From positions 1-5,063 of the forward strand of contig DGED01000061.1 of the NCBI GenBank assembly GCA_002385755.1: DNA of 5,063 nt, in the 5' to 3' direction. Positions 1-5,021 of this stretch are shown here, one piece after another (position 1 is the stretch's first letter; every line of letters starts with the position of its first letter). A program made the translations under genes and the position numbers. The notes under the pieces are model-generated. The model was not told the DNA's origin and made no database searches. It worked only from the letters and a program-made list of their open reading frames with translations. The DNA comes from Caryophanales bacterium UBA3935. Its GTDB lineage: Bacteria > Bacillota_I > Bacilli_A > ML615J-28 > CAG-698.

Positions 1-474
1 GAATGGCGGGACGTTTTCGCCGAGGAAAAAGGCGTATTAACTAGCTTTTTAAAGGATATCAAACTTTTAAGAATTGAACATATCGGGAGCACCGCGATTC
101 CTGATATTTATGCGAAAGACATCGTCTATGTGGAAGAGAAAGATTTCGTCAGGGCTGAATCGATTCTTAAAGAAAATGGTTATATATTGATGTATCAAAA
201 AGAAACAACGGCCGCGTTTAACAAGGGATATACCGAAGATGGTTTTGCTGAAAAAGTATTTCACGTTCATTTGCGCACGAGAGGCGATATCGACGAGCTA
301 TATTTCCGGGATTATCTTTTGGAGTTTCTCGATGTCGCGAAAGAATATGAATCGCTGAAGTTAAAACTGTGGAAACAATAAGAATATAACCGGGATGGTT
401 ATACCGACGCTAAAACGAAGTTCATAGGTGAGATTACTTCCAAAGCCAAAGAGTTTTATAATGGCAAATATTAA
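1..474 (+). pseudogene. GrpB/UPF0157-family protein, 5'-truncated by window edge, internal stop
   Basis: The frame is open from base 1 and belongs to the GrpB (UPF0157) family, a nucleotidyltransferase-like fold of mostly unknown role, probably cytoplasmic. The family hallmark IEHIGSTAIP lies at codons 25-34, and the C-terminal half fits the family (FHVHLR, then YFRDYLLEFLDVAKEYESLKLKL). A TAA at 379-381 interrupts the frame, but reading through it gives 30 more codons (EYNRDGYTDAKTKFIGEI...) ending at TAA 472-474. These match the expected family tail, in which a Tyr/Phe normally sits at the stop position, so a single-base change in a Tyr codon would explain it. A terminator follows 10 bases after the second stop, which supports 474 as the ancestral end. 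Another oddity is that the usual AKPIIDI segment reads AKDIVYV, losing its conserved Asp. The protein could still be made as a slightly shortened form ending at 378. Family assignment is firm; loss of function is inferred. Confidence 0.8.
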
Positions 475-483
475 TGATTAAAA

Positions 484-524
484 ACATCTCCGAGTCACGC
501 CAGTGCCAGGAGATGTATTTTTTT
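484..524 (+). terminator. Rho-independent terminator after the grpB-like gene
   Basis: Perfect 8-bp arms ACATCTCC (484-491) and GGAGATGT (509-516) enclose a 17-base loop that can itself form a small CAC/GTG hairpin. Seven T residues follow at 518-524. Five A residues precede the left arm, so it may also act, more weakly, on transcription coming from the right. Confidence 0.85.
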
Positions 525-775
525 ATCAGCCATATAAACGTCGCTTGAAAATTAAACGATCTATTTATTTTTTTATATGTCGAAGCATAATAAATTGCAT
601 TTCCGCAAATAAATTAACGCTAATTTTCATATTATTTATATGACGGTTTTCATAAGAAATTTGATGTTGAAGGATTCATATTAGAAAAAAACATCTCCAA
701 GTTGTATATGTCAATTTGCTGATTCCTTACTACATCCAGTTAACATTATCAACAATAAATATCATACTTATACAA
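525..775. other. AT-rich intergenic stretch, no gene seen
   Basis: This stretch is dominated by A and T and has frequent stops in all frames, with no credible coding frame, RNA gene or complete repeat. The one clear element is at 687-702: a 15/16 copy of the left arm and flank of the terminator at 480-495, lacking the right arm. Confidence 0.6.
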
Positions 776-820
776 TTACTCCTTATCCAACATATTCAGT
801 TCTAGATCTCTAATGGTCAT
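776..820 (-). CDS. Possible 14-residue peptide, start overlapping the 31-residue frame stop
   Basis: The frame encodes MTIRDLELNMLDKE. Its ATG (820-818) shares one base with the TAA of the 31-residue peptide gene, giving the TAATG arrangement typical of translational coupling. There is no homology that I recognise, and at this length chance is a serious alternative. It is listed because three small frames follow one another on the same strand here. Confidence 0.15.
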   Translation of the reverse strand: MTIRDLELNMLDKE

Positions 821-915
821 TACTCATAATCCAACCATTTTTTAAGATTCTTAACTTTTTTCTCTTTCACTTTTCGTCTAAACTTCTTGTCTTTATACTG
901 CATTTTTCTTTTCAT
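820..915 (-). CDS. Small very basic peptide, 31 residues, unknown
   Basis: An ATG at 915-913 is preceded by GAGAGG (929-924) with an 8-base gap, a sound ribosome binding site for a low-GC Gram-positive. The product begins MKRKMQYKDKKFRRKVKEKK and ends KKWLDYE. It is dominated by Lys and Arg, has no signal peptide or membrane segment, and is probably helical and able to bind nucleic acid (inference). It could be a real small protein, or the remains of a phage or integrative-element gene; the AT-rich setting and neighbouring broken frames favour the second. I do not recognise a family. Confidence 0.35.
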   Translation of the reverse strand: MKRKMQYKDKKFRRKVKEKKVKNLKKWLDYE

Positions 916-964
916 ACTGCACGCCTCTCACTAATTTGCTTTTCAACTTATCTAATTCACCCAA
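893..964 (-). CDS. Possible 23-residue frame overlapping the basic peptide
   Basis: Starting from a TTG at 964-962, this frame reads MGELDKLKSKLVRGVQYEKK then NAV and a stop at 895-893. The composition is protein-like and it overlaps the start of the 31-residue frame by 23 bases. No ribosome binding site is visible before the TTG, and a stop lies two codons upstream. It may be a piece of an older gene whose continuation has shifted frame. Confidence 0.15.
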   Translation of the reverse strand: MGELDKLKSKLVRGVQYEKKNAV

Positions 965-990
965 CTCATATTACTTATAATTACATTTCT

Positions 991-1281
991 AAGGATCCAG
1001 CATTAAAATCAATTTGTGAAGAAGCTTTATACGCGGTAGAAACGATAACAAAAAGAGTCGTGGAAAGTTGGGAAAAACAGTATGTCAAAAAAGGCGGATA
1101 TGCAAAGTGTCCCGATCCGGAAGATTTTATATACAAGGCATACGACGAGGAAGTAAACTGTTACCGAGAATTCAAAGGGTTTTTTACCGATATTTCCTGC
1201 TGTGAACGGTTTGATTTTGACAAACCGATAACAAAAGATACTGTCATTTACGTAAGGTTTGAGACCGATTTTTCGGCGTAA
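991..1281 (+). pseudogene. Unknown protein, C-terminal remnant without a start
   Basis: Coherent coding sequence begins near 991 (KDPALKSICEEALYAVETITKR) and runs to TAA at 1279-1281, followed at once by a terminator. No ATG or TTG exists in frame between 961 and the GTG at 1060. That GTG would give a 73-residue product but has only a weak AAAAAGAG upstream with a 3-base gap, and it would cut into a continuous helical-looking segment. The remaining about 96 residues are mixed charged/aromatic with Cys at codons corresponding to KCPDPEDF, VNCYREF and ISCCERF. I do not recognise the family. The loss of the 5' end at about 970-990 coincides with the border of the very AT-rich stretch, which suggests the gene was cut by a past insertion or deletion. 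Confidence 0.5.
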
Positions 1282-1290
1282 AACAAAGCA

Positions 1291-1317
1291 AAAAGCCGCG
1301 TTTTAAGCGGTCTTTTT
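1291..1317 (+). terminator. Rho-independent terminator after the remnant gene
   Basis: CCGC (1296-1299) and GCGG (1307-1310) form a short GC stem around a 7-base loop. A G-T wobble and A-T pairs extend it, and a TCTTTTT tract (1311-1317) follows. It lies 10 bases after the stop codon. Confidence 0.7.
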
Positions 1318-1391
1318 AATTTTTAGATGTCTTTACGGTGTTACCTGATTACCATCTTGATATACAAATTAACGTCAACTTATTTTTCACC

Positions 1392-1420
1392 TTGAAAGAA
1401 ATCCCTTTTCGTGTTATTAT
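1392..1420 (+). promoter_or_regulatory. Sigma-A-type promoter for the CBS-domain gene
   Basis: A -35 box TTGAAA (1392-1397) and a -10 box TATTAT (1415-1420) are separated by exactly 17 bases. Transcription would begin near 1427, leaving a leader of about 33 bases with AGAGG at 1444-1448 before the ATG. Confidence 0.75.
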
Positions 1421-1459
1421 TATCAAGGAAGAATAAGACGGAAAGAGGTTGTTTTACGC

Positions 1460-1876
1460 ATGAATATTTTATTGATGCTTATACCGAAAAACAAAGTCGC
1501 ATACATTTTTGAGGACTCGACGGTCCGGCAGGCTCTTGAGAAAATGGAATACCACCGCTACACCGCGGTCCCCATCCTTAATAGGGAAGGGGGTTATGTT
1601 GGCACTTTAACCGAGGGAGATTTACTATGGGCGATAAAAAATAAATATGATTTAAATCTAAAAGCCGCGGAGAATCTCCCCGTGTCATCGATTCCCCGCA
1701 ATCGTGACAACTTACCGGTAACAATCGAAGTATCGTTTGCGGAGCTGGTTCGGAAGGCCGTGGAACAGAACTTTGTCCCGGTCCTTGACGGCAAATTCTC
1801 GTTTATCGGTATCATCACAAGAAAAGATATTATCCAATATTGCTATAAAAAAATGTGCGCGAAAGAAGAACGTTAA
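1460..1876 (+). CDS. Two-CBS-domain protein
   Basis: This is a 138-residue cytoplasmic protein made of one CBS pair (Bateman module), the fold that binds adenine nucleotides such as AMP, ATP or cyclic-di-AMP and reports energy or signalling state to a partner. CBS1 covers about residues 10-65, with TAVPILNREGGYVG and TEGDLLW (51-57). CBS2 covers about 75-128, with NFVPVLD, FIGIITRKDII and a basic tail. There is no attached enzyme or membrane domain, and the length is normal for stand-alone CBS proteins of Bacillota such as the c-di-AMP-binding DarB/CbpB group; equivalence to that group is not shown. The start chosen has AGAGG 11 bases upstream, slightly long; a second ATG at 1475 would lose only five residues. 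It has its own promoter and terminator, so it is not part of the operon downstream. The ligand and partner cannot be read from the sequence. Confidence 0.85.
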   Translation: MNILLMLIPKNKVAYIFEDSTVRQALEKMEYHRYTAVPILNREGGYVGTLTEGDLLWAIKNKYDLNLKAAENLPVSSIPRNRDNLPVTIEVSFAELVRKAVEQNFVPVLDGKFSFIGIITRKDIIQYCYKKMCAKEER

Positions 1877-1900
1877 TCCCCGGATTATCGCTCTTTTTTT
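1866..1900 (+). terminator. Terminator overlapping the end of the CBS-domain gene
   Basis: The core stem TAATCC/GGATTA (1874-1879 with 1882-1887) is extended outward by G-C and C-G pairs and then AAGA/TCTT-type pairs, with mismatches at 1873/1888 and 1870/1891. A T tract follows (1894-1900). The stop codon (1874-1876) lies inside the left arm. Confidence 0.75.
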
Positions 1901-1910
1901 ATTATGAAAT

Positions 1911-1941
1911 TTGCTTTATTTTTGCTAATTTATGTTATAAT
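1911..1941 (+). promoter_or_regulatory. Extended -10 promoter of the dehydrogenase-vor operon
   Basis: A consensus TATAAT (1936-1941) is preceded by TG one base upstream (1933-1934), an extended -10. The best -35 is TTGCTT (1911-1916) at a long 19-base spacing, so recognition probably leans on the extended -10. The predicted transcript start is near 1948. Confidence 0.75.
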
Positions 1942-1951
1942 ATAAGAGAGC

Positions 1952-1968
1952 GTTTTCATTATGAAAAC
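1952..1968. promoter_or_regulatory. Perfect palindrome, candidate operator of the vor operon
   Basis: GTTTTCAT, one T, then ATGAAAAC form a perfect 8-bp inverted repeat with a single central base. It starts about 4 bases after the predicted transcript start and ends just before the ribosome binding site. This position suits a repressor site that blocks early transcription. The half sites resemble those of the CodY consensus (TTTTC/GAAAA), but their spacing here is 5 bases rather than 1, so CodY is not claimed. An RNA hairpin is a weaker alternative. Confidence 0.55.
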
Positions 1969-1981
1969 AGAAAGGAAGAGT

Positions 1982-3049
1982 ATGAACAAATTTGATTACA
2001 TGGAAAAACACGGTTTCGAACAGTTGGTTTATTTCTACGATAAAACAACTGGCTTGAAAGGCATCACGTGTATTCACGATACGACTTTGGGACCAGCATT
2101 GGGAGGGACGCGATTATGGAATTACAAGAACGAAGACGAGGCGACTCTCGACGTGATGCGGTTAGCGCGGGGGATGACGTTAAAAAGCGCGGCCGCGGGA
2201 CTAAATCTGGGCGGCGGGAAAACCGTTTTGATCGGTGACGCCGAAACATGCAAGTCGGAAGCTTATTTTAGGGCTTTGGGGCGTTTTGTTCAGAGTTTAA
2301 ACGGCCGTTACATTACCGCCGAGGACGTCAACACGACGACTCGCGATATGGAGTATGTCAACATGGAAACCGATTATGTCGTCGGTTTGGAGGGGAAATC
2401 GGGCAATCCGTCGCCCTTTACCGCGTTAGGGGCTTTTTACGGTATTAAAGCGGCTCTTTATTACCGTTTTGGCACCGATGACGTCACAAAATTTAGTTTT
2501 GCCGTGCAGGGAGCGGGACAAACGGGATATTACTTGATCAAATACCTTTTAGAACATAAAGCGAAAAAAATATATTTTTCGGAAATTAATCCCAAGCATA
2601 TCGAGCGGATGAACCGCGAGCATCCGGAAGTGGAATTCGTTGATCCCGACGGGATTTACAATCTCGATATCGACGTGTTCTCGCCTTGCGCTTTGGGCGC
2701 CGTTCTTAATGACGAGACAATCCCAAAGTTAAAGGCGAAAGTCATCGCCGGGACGGCCAATAACCAGCTCCTGGACGAGGTAAAACACGGGGAAGCGGTC
2801 AAAAGCCGCGGCATTCTCTACGCTCCCGATTTCGTCATCAACGCCGGCGGCGTGATTAACGTTCATCACGAGATACGGGGGTATAACCGGGACAACGTTA
2901 TCCGGGACGTAAAGAAAATATACGATCGTCTGCTGGAAATATTTAAAATCAGCGATAAAGAAGGCATTGCCACGCAACAAGCGGCGAAGATCTTCGCCAT
3001 GAAGCGGATCGAAACCATCGGCAGGATTCGCTCCAACTTCATCCCCTAA
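1982..3049 (+). CDS. Leu/Val/Phe dehydrogenase (Glu/Leu/Phe/Val dehydrogenase family)
   Basis: This cytoplasmic enzyme catalyses reversible NAD-dependent deamination of branched-chain (possibly aromatic) amino acids to 2-oxoacids plus ammonia. The 355 residues are close to the roughly 364 of Bacillus leucine dehydrogenase and align nearly without gaps at the start: HDTTLGPALGGTR (32-44), substrate-binding Lys68 in GMTLKSAA, catalytic Lys80 in GLNLGGGKT, and Asp115 in ITAEDV. SGNPSPFTA (140-148) and the C-terminal APDFVINAGGVINV (281-294) are also family marks. The dinucleotide loop is GAGQTG (177-182) instead of the usual GVGNVG, and the ribose-binding acid after strand 2 is Glu201 (SEIN) rather than Asp. 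I chose the ATG at 1982 because AAAGGA (1971-1976) sits 5 bases before it; the ATG at 1961 would be only about 13 bases into the transcript and inside the palindrome. It is first in the operon, 17 bases before the ATPase, and supplies the oxoacid substrates of VorDBA. Exact amino-acid preference is uncertain. Confidence 0.9.
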   Translation: MNKFDYMEKHGFEQLVYFYDKTTGLKGITCIHDTTLGPALGGTRLWNYKNEDEATLDVMRLARGMTLKSAAAGLNLGGGKTVLIGDAETCKSEAYFRALGRFVQSLNGRYITAEDVNTTTRDMEYVNMETDYVVGLEGKSGNPSPFTALGAFYGIKAALYYRFGTDDVTKFSFAVQGAGQTGYYLIKYLLEHKAKKIYFSEINPKHIERMNREHPEVEFVDPDGIYNLDIDVFSPCALGAVLNDETIPKLKAKVIAGTANNQLLDEVKHGEAVKSRGILYAPDFVINAGGVINVHHEIRGYNRDNVIRDVKKIYDRLLEIFKISDKEGIATQQAAKIFAMKRIETIGRIRSNFIP

Positions 3050-3053
3050 GATT

Positions 3054-3059
3054 AAGGAG
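3054..3059 (+). promoter_or_regulatory. Ribosome binding site of the ATPase gene
   Basis: AAGGAG lies in the 17-base gap between the dehydrogenase stop and the ATG at 3067, with 7 bases of spacing. It fixes that start. Confidence 0.85.
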
Positions 3060-3066
3060 CATCGTC

Positions 3067-3717
3067 ATGAAGAGAATTACTTTTATCACCGGTCACTACG
3101 GCAGCGGTAAATCGGAGTTCGCCGTGAATCTCGCCATTAGCGAAGGCGCGAACATGATAGTCGACCTTGATATTATCAACCCGTATTTCCGTTCCCGCGA
3201 GCTGGCGAGACTTTTGGAGGAAAAAAACGTCAGCCTCGTGTCCTCACCCTTAAAAGACGCCACGGGAAGCGATTTGCCGTATATCGCGAAAGAGGCATAC
3301 CAACCTTTTTCCGCGCCGGACATCCGCGCGATTTATGATTTGGGCGGTGACCGGGCCGGCGCCCGCCTGATGCGCCAGTTCAAAGATCTTATGAACATCG
3401 CAGAGGTCGATTTATTGTTATGCGTGAACGTCTACCGGGAACTCACCTCCTCGCCCGAGAAAATAACCGACATAATCCGGCAGATCGAGGAAAGCGCGGG
3501 CTTCCGGGTAACAGGGTTGATAAACAACAGTAATTTTCTTCGCGACACGACTTACGATGACCTGCTTTACGGGGAGACGGTTTTAAAGGAAGTGGAAAAA
3601 CGGACGCGTCTTGCGATCGTTTACACCGGGGTCTACGAAGACCTTGCGAAAAAGTGCGGCCCGCTTGCGGGGCAAGTTATACCGCTTAAGCTTTATTTAC
3701 GGAAGAAGTGGCTATAA
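3067..3717 (+). CDS. P-loop ATPase, CobQ/CobB/MinD/ParA-like, vor-operon associated
   Basis: The protein has 216 residues, is soluble and has no signal peptide. Walker A is GHYGSGKS (9-16) close to the N terminus. VDLDIINPYFRSRE (32-45) follows strand 2 as in the SIMIBI-class CobQ/MinD/ParA group, IYDLGGDRAG (89-98) is the Walker B/switch region, and GLINNSN (150-156) sits where these proteins contact the base. The lysine that marks deviant Walker A ATPases (KGG) is absent, with His10-Tyr11 there instead. From memory, similar proteins commonly sit just upstream of branched-chain 2-oxoacid oxidoreductase genes in anaerobic Bacillota, but no function is established. Its position between the dehydrogenase and the ferredoxin subunit suggests a helper in assembly, cofactor loading or control of the enzyme (inference). 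It could alternatively be a small-molecule kinase-like enzyme. Confidence 0.8.
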   Translation: MKRITFITGHYGSGKSEFAVNLAISEGANMIVDLDIINPYFRSRELARLLEEKNVSLVSSPLKDATGSDLPYIAKEAYQPFSAPDIRAIYDLGGDRAGARLMRQFKDLMNIAEVDLLLCVNVYRELTSSPEKITDIIRQIEESAGFRVTGLINNSNFLRDTTYDDLLYGETVLKEVEKRTRLAIVYTGVYEDLAKKCGPLAGQVIPLKLYLRKKWL

Positions 3718-3736
3718 AAAATTTAACGGAGGATTA

Positions 3737-3964
3737 ATGGCGAAAGGGAAAATTTCTTTTGATTACGATTATTGCAAAGGCTGCCGTCTTTGCGTCGAGT
3801 TTTGTCCGCCGAAGATTTTGGCGATGGATACGAGCAAAATGAATGAAAAGGGATATAATTTGGTCAAAGTAGTCGAACCGGAGAAATGCATCGGCTGCGC
3901 TTTTTGCGCGATCATGTGCCCGGATTCGGTGATTACCGTAGAGAGGATTTCCGCTCATGGCTAA
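3737..3964 (+). CDS. vorD: 2-oxoacid:ferredoxin oxidoreductase, ferredoxin-like (delta) subunit
   Basis: This 75-residue subunit carries two [4Fe-4S] clusters that pass electrons from the TPP site to soluble ferredoxin. The cysteines fit CxxCxxCxxxCP twice: Cys13, 16, 19, 23 (YCKGCRLCVEFCP) and Cys51, 54, 57, 61 (KCIGCAFCAIMCP). The short linker between them contains NEKGYNLVKVVEPEKC, typical of the VorD/KorD/PorD subunits of four-subunit enzymes. GGAGG (3728-3732) lies 4 bases before the ATG at 3737; a longer upstream reading of the same frame would overlap the ATPase gene in another frame and is not credible. The 3' end overlaps vorB by 8 bases. Confidence 0.9.
   Translation: MAKGKISFDYDYCKGCRLCVEFCPPKILAMDTSKMNEKGYNLVKVVEPEKCIGCAFCAIMCPDSVITVERISAHG
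3941..3947 (+). promoter_or_regulatory. Ribosome binding site of vorB inside vorD
   Basis: GAGAGGA lies within the vorD coding sequence, 9 bases before the vorB ATG at 3957. It shows that the overlapping start is independently supported and not only reached by coupling. Confidence 0.6.
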
Positions 3965-5021
3965 AGTGTTGATGAAAGGTAACGAGGCGATCGCGGTCGC
4001 GTCCCTGAAGGGCGGTTGCGAGGCTTTCTTTGGTTACCCAATCACCCCGCAAAACGAGATCCCCGAGTATTTGTCCCGGGCGATGAAAGAGGCGGGGAAG
4101 ATATTTGTCCAGGCGGAATCGGAAGTCGCCTCGATTAACATGGTCTACGGCGCCGCCGGCGCCGGAATCAGGGCGATGACGTCCTCCTCTTCTCCGGGAA
4201 TCGCCCTGATGCAGGAAGGAATATCTTATCTCGCGGGCGCCGAGCTTCCGTGTGTGATCGTAAACGTCATGCGCGGCGGACCCGGGTTGGGCGGAATCCA
4301 GCCTTCGCAGTCCGATTATTTCCAGATAACCCGCGGTGGCGGGAACGGCGATTACCGCGTGATTGCTTTCGCGCCGGAAACATTGCAGGAGACGATGATG
4401 ATTGTCGCCGAGGCGTTTGAGATCGCCGACTATTACCGGAACCCCGTGATGATCGCGGTCGATGGCTTGATCGGCCAGATGATGGAATCGGTCGATCCCG
4501 ATTTCGAGGTCCCGAGAAGAGAGTTTCCGCCCAAGGATTGGGCAACGACGGGAGAGCCCGGAAAACACCGGGTCATCAATTCGCTTTACTTGGATCCAAA
4601 GGATTTGGAAAGGCACAACCTTAAGCTTGAGGAAAAGTATAAAAAAGCCCGCGAAAACGAGCAACGCCACGAGCTTATATCAACTGACGACGCGGAGATA
4701 CTCATCGTCGCCTACGGAACGATGGCGCGCATTTGCCGGTCGGCGATCGAGACGCTCCGGGAGGACGGCGTCAAAGCCGGGATTATCCGGCCGGTGTCGA
4801 TTTGGCCGTTTCCCGAAAAGGCCTTCGCCGCTCTTCCCGCGACGGTCAAAGGGATACTTTGTTGCGAGTTAAGCGCCGGGCAAATGATTGACGACGTTAA
4901 AATCGCCGTCGCCGGGCGGCTGCCGGTCAAGTTTTTCGGCCGCTCCGGCGGGATGATCCCCGAACCGGAGGAGATTGTCGGCGCCGCGAAAAAATTTCTC
5001 GCGGAGGTCGGAAATGAATAA
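3957..5021 (+). CDS. vorB: 2-oxoacid:ferredoxin oxidoreductase alpha subunit (branched-chain type)
   Basis: This is the 354-residue subunit of the complex that converts 3-methyl-2-oxobutanoate and related 2-oxoacids, with CoA, to acyl-CoA, CO2 and reduced ferredoxin in the cytoplasm. Domain I, the pyrimidine-side TPP domain, spans about residues 5-190: MKGNEAIAVASLKGGCEAFFGYPITPQNEI, then FVQAESEVASINMVYGAAGAG with the Glu54/Glu56 pair where the TPP-activating glutamate is expected, TSSSSPGIALMQEGISYLAG, and NVMRGGPGLGG (103-113). Domain II, transketolase C-terminal-like, covers about 245-345 (AEILIVAYGTMARICRSAI, GIIRPVSIWPFP, CCELSAGQM). The length and the VMRGGPG, QSDYFQ and RGGGNGDYR strings are typical of proteins labelled VorB; a 2-oxoglutarate (KorA) role is a lesser alternative. 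Its stop overlaps the next start by 8 bases. Confidence 0.9.
   Translation: MAKVLMKGNEAIAVASLKGGCEAFFGYPITPQNEIPEYLSRAMKEAGKIFVQAESEVASINMVYGAAGAGIRAMTSSSSPGIALMQEGISYLAGAELPCVIVNVMRGGPGLGGIQPSQSDYFQITRGGGNGDYRVIAFAPETLQETMMIVAEAFEIADYYRNPVMIAVDGLIGQMMESVDPDFEVPRREFPPKDWATTGEPGKHRVINSLYLDPKDLERHNLKLEEKYKKARENEQRHELISTDDAEILIVAYGTMARICRSAIETLREDGVKAGIIRPVSIWPFPEKAFAALPATVKGILCCELSAGQMIDDVKIAVAGRLPVKFFGRSGGMIPEPEEIVGAAKKFLAEVGNE

Noticed and set aside
67..270. Minus-strand frame opposite the grpB-like gene
   Set aside because: The plus-strand frame carries the clear family motif; the other is its shadow.
814..990. Open plus-strand frame continuing upstream of the remnant at 991
   Set aside because: There is no stop, but also no start; the translation is a run of Phe/Leu/Ser from pyrimidine-rich DNA and looks like the antisense of the small minus-strand frames.
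1952..1968. CcpA catabolite (cre) site
   Set aside because: The half sites are in the opposite order (TTTTCA...TGAAAA) to the cre consensus (TGAAAA...TTTTCA) and the central CG is missing.
1961..1981. Upstream ATG giving a 362-residue dehydrogenase
   Set aside because: It would start about 13 bases into the transcript and inside the palindrome, while AAAGGA lies correctly before the ATG at 1982, where family members also begin.
1901..1981. T-box or other riboswitch before the amino-acid dehydrogenase
   Set aside because: The leader from the predicted start to the ATG is only about 34 bases, too short for any such element.
3611..3736. N-terminal extension of the ferredoxin subunit from an ATG at 3611
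   Set aside because: It overlaps the ATPase gene in another frame and is not ferredoxin-like. GGAGG before the ATG at 3737 fits the normal 75-residue length.
3933..4670. Long minus-strand open frame of 245 codons opposite vorB
   Set aside because: The plus-strand vorB match is unambiguous; the antisense frame is Arg/His-rich, as is usual for the shadow of a GC-richer gene.
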